DNA of 64,000 bases from Streptosporangium becharense (GTDB lineage Bacteria > Actinomycetota > Actinomycetes > Streptosporangiales > Streptosporangiaceae). The stretch lies in the NCBI RefSeq assembly GCF_014204985.1, contig NZ_JACHMP010000001.1, positions 124,001 through 188,000 on the forward strand, given 5' to 3'. Every line of letters starts with the position of its first letter. Position 1 is the stretch's first letter. Below, one piece after another: positions 8,838 to 16,816 of this stretch. The translations under genes were made by a program, and so were the position numbers. The notes under the pieces are model-generated. The model had not been told where the DNA came from. It saw only the letters and a program-made list of their open reading frames with translations, and did no database searches.

Positions 8838-9751
8838 TGGCCGCCGTCGCCTCTCCCCCGAAGTCTCCGACGCGTCCCCGCCGGGTCCTGCGCCTGCGCC
8901 TGCGCGCCGGAAAGGCGCGCACCTCCTCCGTCGCCGGCGTCGGGTTGCTGGTCGCCATGATCGTGATGAGCTTCCTCGCCCCGATGATCGCGGGGCACGG
9001 CTCCGACGAGATCACCGGGGACGTTCTCGCGCCGCCCACGGCGGATCACCCGTTCGGCACCGACGCCCTCGGCCGTGACATCTTCGTGCGCACCTTCACC
9101 GCCGTCCAGGTCGACTACCTGATCGCGATCGTCGGCGTGCTGTTCTCCCTGCTCGTCGGCTCCGTCCTCGGCATCCTCGTCGGCATGGCTCGGCGTCCCC
9201 TGTGGGGAACGCTGCTCATGCGCCTCAGCGACGCCCTGATCGCCGTACCCTTCGCCCTGGTCATCCTGCTGATCGTCGTCAGCGTCGGGCCCGACCGCGA
9301 GCTGCTCGGCCTGCCGCGCGGCGTCGCCCCGGTCCTGATCGCGATCTTCGTCGTGGGATGGGCCATCTACATGCGCCTCGCCCGGGCCGAGACGCTCAGC
9401 CTGCGCCGGCGCGACTACATAGTCGCAGCCCGCCTGATGGGCTACAGCCGCAGCCGGATAGTGCTCCGCCATGTCCTGCCGACGGTCCTGCGGACCAACG
9501 GCGCCTACGCGGTCTCCGACGCGATCCTCATCATCGGCTTCGTCGCCAGTCTGCCGTTCCTCGGTGCCGGAGTCGCACCCCCGACACCCGAGTGGGGATC
9601 GATGATCTACGACGGCCGCGGCACCCTGTCCGCCGCCTGGTGGGTCGTCGTCTTCCCGGGAGCCGCCCTGATCGTCACCGCCGTCGCCGTCGCCCTGCTG
9701 GCCGACGGGCTGATGCGCGAGGAATCCCGCACCTCGGGAGGCAGCCGATGA
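8834..9751 (+). CDS. Dipeptide/oligopeptide-type ABC transporter permease (DppC/OppC family)
   Basis: 305 residues. A basic N-terminus (RPRRVLRLRLRAGKAR) precedes the first membrane helix, followed by the DppC-type periplasmic signature HPFGTDALGRDIFVR and four to five further helices. The EAA-like loop is VAARLMGYSRSRIVLRHVLPT. It pairs with the preceding DppB-like subunit. It overlaps that gene (8834-8837) and the next ATPase gene (9748-9751) by ATGA, so the four importer genes are translationally coupled. Confidence 0.93.
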   Translation: MMAAVASPPKSPTRPRRVLRLRLRAGKARTSSVAGVGLLVAMIVMSFLAPMIAGHGSDEITGDVLAPPTADHPFGTDALGRDIFVRTFTAVQVDYLIAIVGVLFSLLVGSVLGILVGMARRPLWGTLLMRLSDALIAVPFALVILLIVVSVGPDRELLGLPRGVAPVLIAIFVVGWAIYMRLARAETLSLRRRDYIVAARLMGYSRSRIVLRHVLPTVLRTNGAYAVSDAILIIGFVASLPFLGAGVAPPTPEWGSMIYDGRGTLSAAWWVVVFPGAALIVTAVAVALLADGLMREESRTSGGSR

Positions 9752-10761
9752 GCACCGCGCACGAAACCGCCGCCGGACTCCCGGAGTCCTCGGTCCCGCT
9801 GCTCGTGGCCTCCGGCCTGCGCTTCCGCGTGGGTGACGCCGTGGCCATCGGCCCCATCGACCTCGCGGTCTCCGCGGGGCAGTCCCTGGGGATCGTCGGC
9901 GAGACCGGATCGGGCAAGAGCCTGCTGTGCCGCACGCTGGTGGGCATGCTCGACGGCGTGGGCGGTGCGATCGACTCGGGCTCCCTGGTCATCGGCGGCA
10001 CCGAACTGGCCGGAGCCTCTTCTCGCGCATGGGTGGACCTGCGCCGCAGCGTCATCGGATTCGTGCCGCAGGCCTCTCTCTCGGGGTTGAACCCGGTGCG
10101 CCGGGTGTCCGCCCATCTCGACGAGACCCTGCGCGTCCAAGGCGTCGATGACCGCGCGGCCCGGCGCGCACGGTCCCTGGAACTGCTGCGCGAGGTGCGG
10201 ATGCGCGATCCCGAACGGGTCTTGCGCAGCTACGGGCACGAGCTCTCCGGGGGAATGCGCCAGCGAGTGATGCTCGCCCTCGCCCTCGCCGGCGACCCGC
10301 GGATCCTCGTCGCCGACGAACCCACGACGGCCCTCGACGCGACGGTCCAGCGGGAGGTGCTGAACCTCGTCAAGGACGTCCAGCGCGAACGGAACATGGC
10401 CGTCGTCACCGTCTCGCACGACATGCGGGTCGTCCGCCGCACCTGCGACTTCGTGGCCGTCATGTACGCGGGCCGCGTCATCGAGGCGGGACCGGCCGAC
10501 CAGGTACTGAGCCGGCCGAGCCACCCCTACACGCGCGCGCTCCTGGCCGCGGATCCGGCGCTCGTGCCCCGCGGTGCGCCGCTCAGCGCGATCCCCGGGT
10601 CACCCCGGCAGCCCCACGCGTGGCGCGACGGCACCTGCTCCTTCATGGAGCGCTGCGCCTTCTCGACCGACATCTGCGGGCAGGCGGAACCGGACCTCGA
10701 GCAGCGGCTCGGGGACCAGTCCGTCGCCTGCCACCACGCCCAGGAGGTGGCGCGGGCATGA
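9748..10761 (+). CDS. ABC transporter ATP-binding protein (DppD/OppD family)
   Basis: 337 residues. It has Walker A GETGSGKS (near 50-57), Q-loop FVPQASLSGLNP, signature LSGGMRQRV, Walker B ILVADEPTTALD and switch His VSHDM. The C-terminal oligopeptide-transporter extension carries Cys residues (CSFMERCAFSTDICG) of the kind that bind an Fe-S cluster in OppD/DppD proteins. It is coupled by ATGA overlaps to DppC upstream and to the second ATPase downstream, and together they power the importer. Confidence 0.94.
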   Translation: MSTAHETAAGLPESSVPLLVASGLRFRVGDAVAIGPIDLAVSAGQSLGIVGETGSGKSLLCRTLVGMLDGVGGAIDSGSLVIGGTELAGASSRAWVDLRRSVIGFVPQASLSGLNPVRRVSAHLDETLRVQGVDDRAARRARSLELLREVRMRDPERVLRSYGHELSGGMRQRVMLALALAGDPRILVADEPTTALDATVQREVLNLVKDVQRERNMAVVTVSHDMRVVRRTCDFVAVMYAGRVIEAGPADQVLSRPSHPYTRALLAADPALVPRGAPLSAIPGSPRQPHAWRDGTCSFMERCAFSTDICGQAEPDLEQRLGDQSVACHHAQEVARA

Positions 10762-11549
10762 CCGACACGAAGCACACCATGCCCGGTGAACGCACTGCGC
10801 CGCCCGCGGTCCAGCTCCAGGACGTGGCCCTTCGCTACCGCAAGGGAGCCGCCCCGGCCGTCTCCGGGGTCTCGCTGAGCGTGCCGGAAGGCGGCTCCCT
10901 CGGCATCGTCGGGGAGAGCGGATCGGGCAAGTCGACGGTCGCGCGCCTGATCGTGCACGAGCGGGACGCGACGAGCGGGGAGGTCCGGATCTTCGGCAGG
11001 CCATGGAAGGAGATCCCGCCGCACGGCGAGGTCCGGCGCTCGGTGCAGATGATCTTTCAGGACCCCTACGGCGCGCTGAACCCGCGGCTGACCCCGCTGG
11101 CCGCGGTGACCGAGACGGTGTCGGTGGCCCGCGGGCTACGGCGCAAGGAGGCGCGCGACGTCGCCGCCGACCTCCTCCAGGACGTCGGCATCGGCCTCGC
11201 CCTCGCCGAACGCTCCCCCGGCAGGCTCAGCGGCGGGCAGCGCCAGCGCGTGGTCATCGCCCGCGCTCTCGCCTGCGAACCACGCGTCCTGGTCGCCGAC
11301 GAGCCCACCTCGGCCCTGGACGTCTCGGTCCAGGCGCAGATCCTGAACCTGCTGCTCCGGCTGCGCGAGGAGCGCGGTCTCACCCTCATCCTGATCAGCC
11401 ATGACATCTCCGTCGTGCATCACATGACCGAGGACGTGACGGTGATGCGGCATGGCCGCATCGTCGAGCAGGGCACCACCGCGCAGGTCTTCGACGCTCC
11501 CGCGCACGACTACACGCGCGAGCTCGTCGCCGCCTTCCACGCCGAGTGA
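10758..11549 (+). CDS. ABC transporter ATP-binding protein (DppF/OppF family)
   Basis: 263 residues. It has Walker A GESGSGKS, Q-loop IFQDPYGALNPRLTPL (the LNPR motif is characteristic of OppF/DppF), signature LSGGQRQRV, Walker B VLVADEPTSALD and switch ISHDI. It is shorter than many DppF proteins and ends soon after the ABC domain without the Cys-rich tail. It is the last gene of the importer operon. A P450 relic and a strong hairpin follow. Confidence 0.94.
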   Translation: MTDTKHTMPGERTAPPAVQLQDVALRYRKGAAPAVSGVSLSVPEGGSLGIVGESGSGKSTVARLIVHERDATSGEVRIFGRPWKEIPPHGEVRRSVQMIFQDPYGALNPRLTPLAAVTETVSVARGLRRKEARDVAADLLQDVGIGLALAERSPGRLSGGQRQRVVIARALACEPRVLVADEPTSALDVSVQAQILNLLLRLREERGLTLILISHDISVVHHMTEDVTVMRHGRIVEQGTTAQVFDAPAHDYTRELVAAFHAE

Positions 11550-11578
11550 GCCGGTGGAAGAGTTCCTCCGGGCGGGGC

Positions 11579-11688
11579 GAGCACTCCTGGGTGGCCGCTC
11601 CCACGGCGCGGGTGGAACTCGTGCCGGCAGCCGAAGAACTGCTGCGACGTACCTCGGACTTCACGCTTCCGGGCGAGGTGGAGATGTT
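11579..11688 (+). pseudogene. C-terminal relic of a second cytochrome P450
   Basis: Just after the importer operon the plus strand reads GEHSWVAAPTARVELVPAA then EELLRRTSDFTLPGEVEM. This lines up with the C-terminal part of a P450 from the heme loop onward (GxHxCxGAPLARLE...EELLRR..DF.LPGEVE). The heme-ligand Cys position reads Trp and no upstream P450 body is present, so it is a non-functional fragment. It lies tail to tail with the intact P450 at 11744-12910, so a duplicated or exchanged P450 3' end is likely. Confidence 0.6.
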
Positions 11689-11739
11689 CCACCGGCACCA
11701 TGCCGCACCGGGCATGGTGCGGCATGGTGCCGGTGGAAC
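11686..11739. terminator. Perfect 24-bp inverted repeat, bidirectional terminator
   Basis: The arms at 11686-11709 and 11716-11739 are perfectly complementary over 24 bp around a six-base GGGCAT loop. It lies between the converging importer operon and P450 operon. There is no T-run, as is common in high-GC actinomycetes. It overlaps the tail of the P450 relic. Confidence 0.75.
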
Positions 11740-11743
11740 CGCG

Positions 11744-12910
11744 TCAGCGCGGCGTGAGGCGCAGCGGCAGCCGGTCGACGCCCATCCGCGGCCAGTCCGG
11801 GCGTTCGACCTGCCCGGCGACCTTGAAGGACGACGTCCGGGCCAGAAGTTCCTCCAGGACGACCCGCATCTGGAGCCGGGCCAGGGGAGCTCCGATGCAC
11901 AGGTGGATGCCCTTGCCGAAGGCCGCATGCCGGTTCGGCCTGCGGTCCGGCCGGAACTCGGCCGCATCGGCGAGGGCGTCCGGATCGAGGTTGGCGGCTC
12001 CGAAGACCGGCCAGACGCCTTCGCCCGCACGGATCCGGCGTCCGCCGAGGACCACCTCCCGCGTCGCGACGCGCCGCATCGCCTGCTGCGGCGCGTCGAG
12101 GCGGAGCACCTCCTCCACCGCCGCCGGGATGAGCGACGGATCCGCGCGCAGCCGCTCCTGCAGCTCCGGGTCGCGGGCGAGCCGCAGGACGGCGCTGCCG
12201 ATCCCGCCCGTGGTCGTGTTGTGGCCCGCGGAGATCAGCAGCATCACGATGCCGACGACCGCCTCCTCGGGCAGGGGCACACCGTCGGTCTCCGCCTGCA
12301 ACAGCCCGCTGATCACGTCGTCGCCCGGAGCGGTCCGGCGCCTGGCGATGATCTCCGCCATGTAGGGCTCTAGTTCGGCGCCGACCGCCGACCGGGCGGC
12401 GGAGCCCGGCGCCTCCTGCCCGCCGGCCCTGTCCACCTTCTGCGACCAGGCGTTGATCAGCTCCCAGTCCTCGTCGGGCAGGTCCATGAGCATGCACAGC
12501 ACCCGCGTGGGGAACGGATGGCTGAACCGGGCGGCGAAGTCCGCCCGGCCCTCGGCGGCCAGCCCGGCCAGCATCTCCCCCGCGACCGCGCGGACACGGG
12601 GCTCCAGAGCGTCCAGGCGCTCCTTGCCGAAATAGGGGTTGAGCCAGCGCCGGTACCGGGTGTGCTCGGGCGGGTCGCTCTCCAGCGGCGGCCGCCGGAC
12701 ACCGAAGAGGGGCAGGACATTGCTGAACGTCCTGGTGTCGAGCGCGACCTCGTTCACCAGGTCCCGGCTGAGCACCACCCAGGCGTTCCCGAAGACGTCG
12801 CTGCGGGCCACCGGGCAGCGGGACCGCGCGTCGGCGTAGGCCCCCGTGGCGCCCGGAACCCGATCCTCGCGGACGGGACCCCACTCTTCGCGGGGGCTCC
12901 AGTCGGTCAT
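11744..12910 (-). CDS. Cytochrome P450
   Basis: 388 residues, a soluble bacterial class I P450. It has I-helix AGHNTT (228-233), K-helix ExxR in EEVLR (266-270), and the heme loop FGKGIHLCIGAPLAR with Cys338 as thiolate ligand. The substrate-binding B region RRPPLESDPPEHTRYRRWL is typical of CYP enzymes that use separate ferredoxin partners, and none is encoded nearby. It is the third gene of a minus-strand operon after two esterases, 49 bases from the esterase stop, with GGAGGAAAG upstream of its ATG. It probably hydroxylates the imported compound or its hydrolysis product. Confidence 0.95.
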   Translation of the reverse strand: MTDWSPREEWGPVREDRVPGATGAYADARSRCPVARSDVFGNAWVVLSRDLVNEVALDTRTFSNVLPLFGVRRPPLESDPPEHTRYRRWLNPYFGKERLDALEPRVRAVAGEMLAGLAAEGRADFAARFSHPFPTRVLCMLMDLPDEDWELINAWSQKVDRAGGQEAPGSAARSAVGAELEPYMAEIIARRRTAPGDDVISGLLQAETDGVPLPEEAVVGIVMLLISAGHNTTTGGIGSAVLRLARDPELQERLRADPSLIPAAVEEVLRLDAPQQAMRRVATREVVLGGRRIRAGEGVWPVFGAANLDPDALADAAEFRPDRRPNRHAAFGKGIHLCIGAPLARLQMRVVLEELLARTSSFKVAGQVERPDWPRMGVDRLPLRLTPR

Positions 12911-12959
12911 CTCTCACTTTCCTCCTCTCGCCGCCGCGCGGCGTCCGGCCGATGAGAGC

Positions 12960-14459
12960 TCACGCCACGCCGAAGACCGACGCGGGCAGGTCGCGCCAGG
13001 CGCGGAACTCTCTGCCTCTCGGGTCGTACACGACGCGGCAGGTCGCGCCGAGCTCCATGACGGCCCGGCTCTCCGGATCGAACTCGGGCCACTCGGGCAG
13101 GAGGGGGTGGCCGGGACGGCCCGTGCGGGCGAAGCGGATCCAGGCGCCGTGGATGGCGTCGGCGAGCCATTGGGGCGGTCGCGGACCGTGGAACTCGGGC
13201 GACTGGAGCCGGTCGAAGACGAAGGCGTTCTCCAGCGCGTGACAGGCGCCGAGCCTGCCGTCGAGGACCGGGCTGCGCCAGGTGAACAGGTACATGAACG
13301 TGCGGCCGCCATGGCGCGCGTGCTCCTCGGCCGCGCGTGTCGCGGGCACCAGATAGCTCAGGTCGTTGACGATGGCCTCGGAGATCTCCCACTCCTTCTC
13401 CGCCCGGCCCGCCTTCCGGTAGACCTCCCGGAGCCTTCGCACCTGCTCCGGGTCGTCGATGTCGACGCCCTCGTCGATCCCCGTGGGTTCCTCGGCCAGC
13501 CACCGGAGCTTGTTCTCGTCGGCCGTGGTGCCGATGAGCAGGTCGATCTGCGACAGGGAGCCCGCGGCGAACGGCTCGTAGCCGCCTGTCGGCAGCGTCT
13601 CGGGGTCGCGGTGCATGTTCCAGGCGAGGTGCGGGCCGCCGGGCACCCCGTCGAGCAGGCATGCCCGGTCCTCGGACGCCTGCAGAAGGGTTTCGGTGGA
13701 AACGGCCTCCAGCGCCGCCCGGTCTCCGGCGCGCACGCCGAGCCGGCGCAGGAGGTTGCCGGCGATGGCCGCCGACTGTTCGGGTTCCTGGATACAGAAG
13801 TTCATGCCGGACTGTGGAACGGCCCGGTGGAACAGGCCGCGGGCCTGGGGCGAGGTCAGGAGCGCGGTGACCATGCCGGCGCCCGCCGACTCGCCCGCGA
13901 TCGTCACCGAGTCCGGGTCTCCGCCGAAGGCCGCGATGTTGTCCCTGATCCAGCGCAGGGCGAGCACCGCGTCGCTGAGGGCCGGGTTGGCGGTGAGAAG
14001 CCCGTCGTCGGGGAAGTGAGCGCGCAGGTCGAGGAAGCCGAAGGCGCCGAGCCGGTAGTTGAACCCGACGAAGACCACGCCGTCGCGGGCGAACCGGGCA
14101 CCGTCGTAGATGCGCCAGGCGCTGGAACCCGAGGTATAGGACCCGCCGTGGATCCAGACGAAGACCGGCCGTTTTCCTTCGAGGCCGGGGGTGTGCACGG
14201 TCAGGTGCAGCGCGCCGGCCTCGTCCGAGGGCAGTTCGACGGCCCCGAGGCGGCGATCGATCTCCTCGAAGCGCTGCGGCGCGACAGGTCCCGGCCCGGT
14301 CCCGTCGAGAACCCCCGCCCAGGGCGGGGCGGGCTGGGCCGCGGCGAAGCGGAGCCGTCCCACGGGCGGCGCCGCGTACGGGATGTTACGGAAGGTCAGG
14401 TGGGTCGGGTTCCGCACCCCGCGCACGGCACCCGCTTCGGTCTTGACGATGGGATCCAT
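12960..14459 (-). CDS. Type B carboxylesterase
   Basis: 499 residues, the usual size for carboxylesterase B/para-nitrobenzyl esterase proteins. The N-terminal RNIPYAAPPVGRLRF, oxyanion motif WIHGGSYTSG, nucleophile elbow GESAG (Ser191) and HALENAFVF with the catalytic His are all present. An acidic residue is available in ADENKLRW. It has no signal peptide, so it is cytosolic. The ATG overlaps the upstream hydrolase stop (TGATG). It is a paralogue of the esterase at 18256-19770. Its place between another esterase and the P450 suggests ester cleavage of an imported compound. Confidence 0.93.
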   Translation of the reverse strand: MDPIVKTEAGAVRGVRNPTHLTFRNIPYAAPPVGRLRFAAAQPAPPWAGVLDGTGPGPVAPQRFEEIDRRLGAVELPSDEAGALHLTVHTPGLEGKRPVFVWIHGGSYTSGSSAWRIYDGARFARDGVVFVGFNYRLGAFGFLDLRAHFPDDGLLTANPALSDAVLALRWIRDNIAAFGGDPDSVTIAGESAGAGMVTALLTSPQARGLFHRAVPQSGMNFCIQEPEQSAAIAGNLLRRLGVRAGDRAALEAVSTETLLQASEDRACLLDGVPGGPHLAWNMHRDPETLPTGGYEPFAAGSLSQIDLLIGTTADENKLRWLAEEPTGIDEGVDIDDPEQVRRLREVYRKAGRAEKEWEISEAIVNDLSYLVPATRAAEEHARHGGRTFMYLFTWRSPVLDGRLGACHALENAFVFDRLQSPEFHGPRPPQWLADAIHGAWIRFARTGRPGHPLLPEWPEFDPESRAVMELGATCRVVYDPRGREFRAWRDLPASVFGVA

Positions 14460-15499
14460 CACGCCTTCCCTCCCTCGGCGAGCCCCATGGCCGCCAGGAC
14501 GGCACGCAGCGTCGGGCCGTCCTCCTGGGCGAGCGAGCGCAGGGTCTCCCAGTGCCCGCGCGGGCTCAGCGCGACCTCGACGATGTCGTCGGCGCCTCGC
14601 CCCCGGCGTTCCCTCAGTTCTCTGAGCGCGCCGAGCAGACCACGCCCGATGAGCGCGCAGTCGCCGAACCGCGACGGGTCCTCCTCCTCGACGCCGTCGT
14701 ACTCCTCCTCGCCGAACACCACGACGCTGCCGGGTGCGCGACGCAGATCCCACACGCGCGGCGGGTCGTCGACGCGTTCGCCCGCGATGATCGCGTTCGC
14801 GAGCCACAGCCCGTAGCGGCCGCCGACCGGGACCATCGTCCGGACGACATCGCGCGGCACCCCGTGCGCCTCCTGCCAGTCGTCCGCGCAGGCGGCGGCG
14901 ACCGTGACCATGGCGCCCGAGGAGTGCCCGGCGACCGTGATCCGCTCGGGGTCTCCGCCGAAGGCGGCGATGTTGTGGTAGACCCATGCGATGGCGGCCC
15001 GGGCGTCGACGGCCGCGTCCACCCCGGCCTCGGCCACGGCCAGGCGGGACGCGGCGACGGCCTGCGCCGCCTCGCCGGTGACCTGGTGGACGTAGGCGCC
15101 GAGGTCGGCTTCGGCCTTGCGGCGCTGCTCGGCGACCTCGTCGGAGATCAGCCGGTAGCCGGCGCTCACGAAGATCGCACCCCGGTCCACGTACGGGCGG
15201 GCGAGGAAGCCGTAGCGCCGGGGGTGTCCCTCCTCCAGGGCGCCTCCGTGGAAGAAGACGATCACAGGGGCCGGCTCCGGCCGCTCGGCGGGCAGGAAGA
15301 CGTCCACGATGTGGCGGGGGTCGGGCCCGTACCTGAGGTCGAGCACATGCGGTCGCTCGGCGCGGAGCTGCGCGCTCATCCGGCCGTAGTCGGCGTACTC
15401 GGAGGGCCAGATGCCCACCGACGCGCGCCGGTCGCGGTCCTGCGCGGGCGGAGCGAGCGTCCCGGCGAGCCGGACGAGCTCCTCGACTGACGTGGGCAC
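14459..15499 (-). CDS. Alpha/beta hydrolase (HSL/BD-FAE-like)
   Basis: 346 residues. It shows the hormone-sensitive-lipase-like oxyanion motif FFHGGALEEG, a nucleophile elbow GHSSGA near residue 186, AAFGGDPERITVAG before it, and a late SPRGHWETL supplying a possible catalytic His. The GTG start at 15497-15499 is preceded by GGGAGGA. It is the first gene of the esterase-esterase-P450 operon. The promoter region carries the perfect palindrome at 15561-15573 shared with the divergent CapA-like operon. The substrate is unknown. Confidence 0.88.
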   Translation of the reverse strand: MPTSVEELVRLAGTLAPPAQDRDRRASVGIWPSEYADYGRMSAQLRAERPHVLDLRYGPDPRHIVDVFLPAERPEPAPVIVFFHGGALEEGHPRRYGFLARPYVDRGAIFVSAGYRLISDEVAEQRRKAEADLGAYVHQVTGEAAQAVAASRLAVAEAGVDAAVDARAAIAWVYHNIAAFGGDPERITVAGHSSGAMVTVAAACADDWQEAHGVPRDVVRTMVPVGGRYGLWLANAIIAGERVDDPPRVWDLRRAPGSVVVFGEEEYDGVEEEDPSRFGDCALIGRGLLGALRELRERRGRGADDIVEVALSPRGHWETLRSLAQEDGPTLRAVLAAMGLAEGGKA

Positions 15500-15560
15500 T
15501 CAGGTCCTCCCTCTCCAACGGTCTGGGTGGTCCGACGCTAGGATTCCCGCCGCCACCATG

Positions 15561-15573
15561 TCAAGATGCTTGA
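15561..15573. promoter_or_regulatory. MarR-type operator, perfect palindrome
   Basis: TCAAGATGCTTGA is a perfect TCAAG-N3-CTTGA palindrome followed by TAT. It sits in the 130-bp gap between the divergent esterase/P450 operon (start 15499) and CapA-like operon (start 15630), so one bound dimer could control both. Confidence 0.65.
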
Positions 15574-15629
15574 TATTCAGACGGGTGCGCGCATCGTCGC
15601 GGCCCCCTCCACGGAGAGCAAGCAGAGCC

Positions 15630-16766
15630 ATGGGCAGTGACATCCTCGTCCTGGGCGCGGTGGGCGACCTGATCCTCGACGCCCCCGGTCCCGACGCGTA
15701 CTTCGAGCCGAGCCTTGAGGTGCTGCGGTCCTTCGACGTCCTCATCGGCCACGTCGAGACCCCGTACACGCTGCGCGGGCACGAGGAGAGCACCGACGTC
15801 GCCGCCCCCGCCTGTCCCCCGGACCGGCTCGACGCCCTGGGCCGAGCCGGATTCACCATCGGCACCCTGGCGGGCAACCACATCGCCGACCGGGGTGCGC
15901 CGGGCGTCGCCGACACCCTCGCGGCCCTGCACCGCCTCGGCATCGCCACCGCCGGAGCCGGACCTGACCTGGCCGCGGCGCGGCGGCCCGCCGTCGTCGA
16001 ACGCGGCGGCCTGCGGGTGGGCGTCCTCAGCTACAACTGCGTCGGCCCGGACGGGGCCAAGGCCACCTCGGGAAAGGCCGGGGCCGCCTACGTGGACGTG
16101 CACACCGTGTACGGCAAGCCCTTCGGCGGGCCCGGCGGCATGCCCATGGAGATCAGCACCTTCCTCGACCGCCGTTCGCTGGCCGCGTTCCAGGACGATG
16201 TCCAGGCTCTTCGCGGCGACGTGGACGTCCTGATCGTCGCGCTGCACAAGGGCGTCCTGCACGTTCCCGTGGAGATCGCCCAGTACGAGGTGGACCTGGC
16301 CAGGGCCGCGGTGGACGCCGGGGCCGACGCCGTCCTCGGACACCACGCCCACATCCTCAAGGGCGTGCAGATCCACGCGGGCAAGCCGGTCTTCCACGGG
16401 CTCGGCAACTTCGTGACCGTCACGTCCGCGCTCAGCCCGTCCCCGGACAACTCGCCGGAACGGCGCGCCTGGGCGGCCCGCCGCCGCAGGCTCGCCGGGT
16501 TCGACCCGGACCCGGCGATGCCCCGGTACCCCTTCCACCCCGAAAGCCGCAACACCGGAATCGCGATCCTGCGGGTCGGCTCCCACGGCGTCACCGCGGG
16601 GTTCCTGCCCTGCTGGATCGACGACGACGCGCGGCCCGTCCCGGTCACCGGCGACCGGGGAGAGGCCGTCGTGCGCTACCTGGAACGCATCTCGCGCGAG
16701 GCGGGCTTCGCCGTCCGCATGGACTGGGACGGCCGGACCGCCGCCGTCCACCCGATCACGGCCTGA
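15630..16766 (+). CDS. CapA family protein (PGA_cap-type metallophosphoesterase fold)
   Basis: 378 residues. It matches the CapA/poly-gamma-glutamate family: GAVGDLILD at the start, LIGHVETPYT, TLAGNHIADRG, ALHKGVLHVP and a late VLGHHAHILKGVQ, which provide the metal-binding Asp, Glu, Asn and His residues of this fold. There is no clear signal peptide or anchor, unlike capsule CapA proteins. The ATG at 15630-15632 begins the family core. Members outside capsule loci are often found in catabolic clusters and may act as hydrolases on amides or phosphoesters (inference). It is the first gene of a four-gene plus-strand operon. Confidence 0.85.
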   Translation: MGSDILVLGAVGDLILDAPGPDAYFEPSLEVLRSFDVLIGHVETPYTLRGHEESTDVAAPACPPDRLDALGRAGFTIGTLAGNHIADRGAPGVADTLAALHRLGIATAGAGPDLAAARRPAVVERGGLRVGVLSYNCVGPDGAKATSGKAGAAYVDVHTVYGKPFGGPGGMPMEISTFLDRRSLAAFQDDVQALRGDVDVLIVALHKGVLHVPVEIAQYEVDLARAAVDAGADAVLGHHAHILKGVQIHAGKPVFHGLGNFVTVTSALSPSPDNSPERRAWAARRRRLAGFDPDPAMPRYPFHPESRNTGIAILRVGSHGVTAGFLPCWIDDDARPVPVTGDRGEAVVRYLERISREAGFAVRMDWDGRTAAVHPITA

Positions 16767-16816
16767 CGACGGCGCGCGCTCGGACCGCTCTCATCCCCTC
16801 GAAGAAGGAACCCCCT

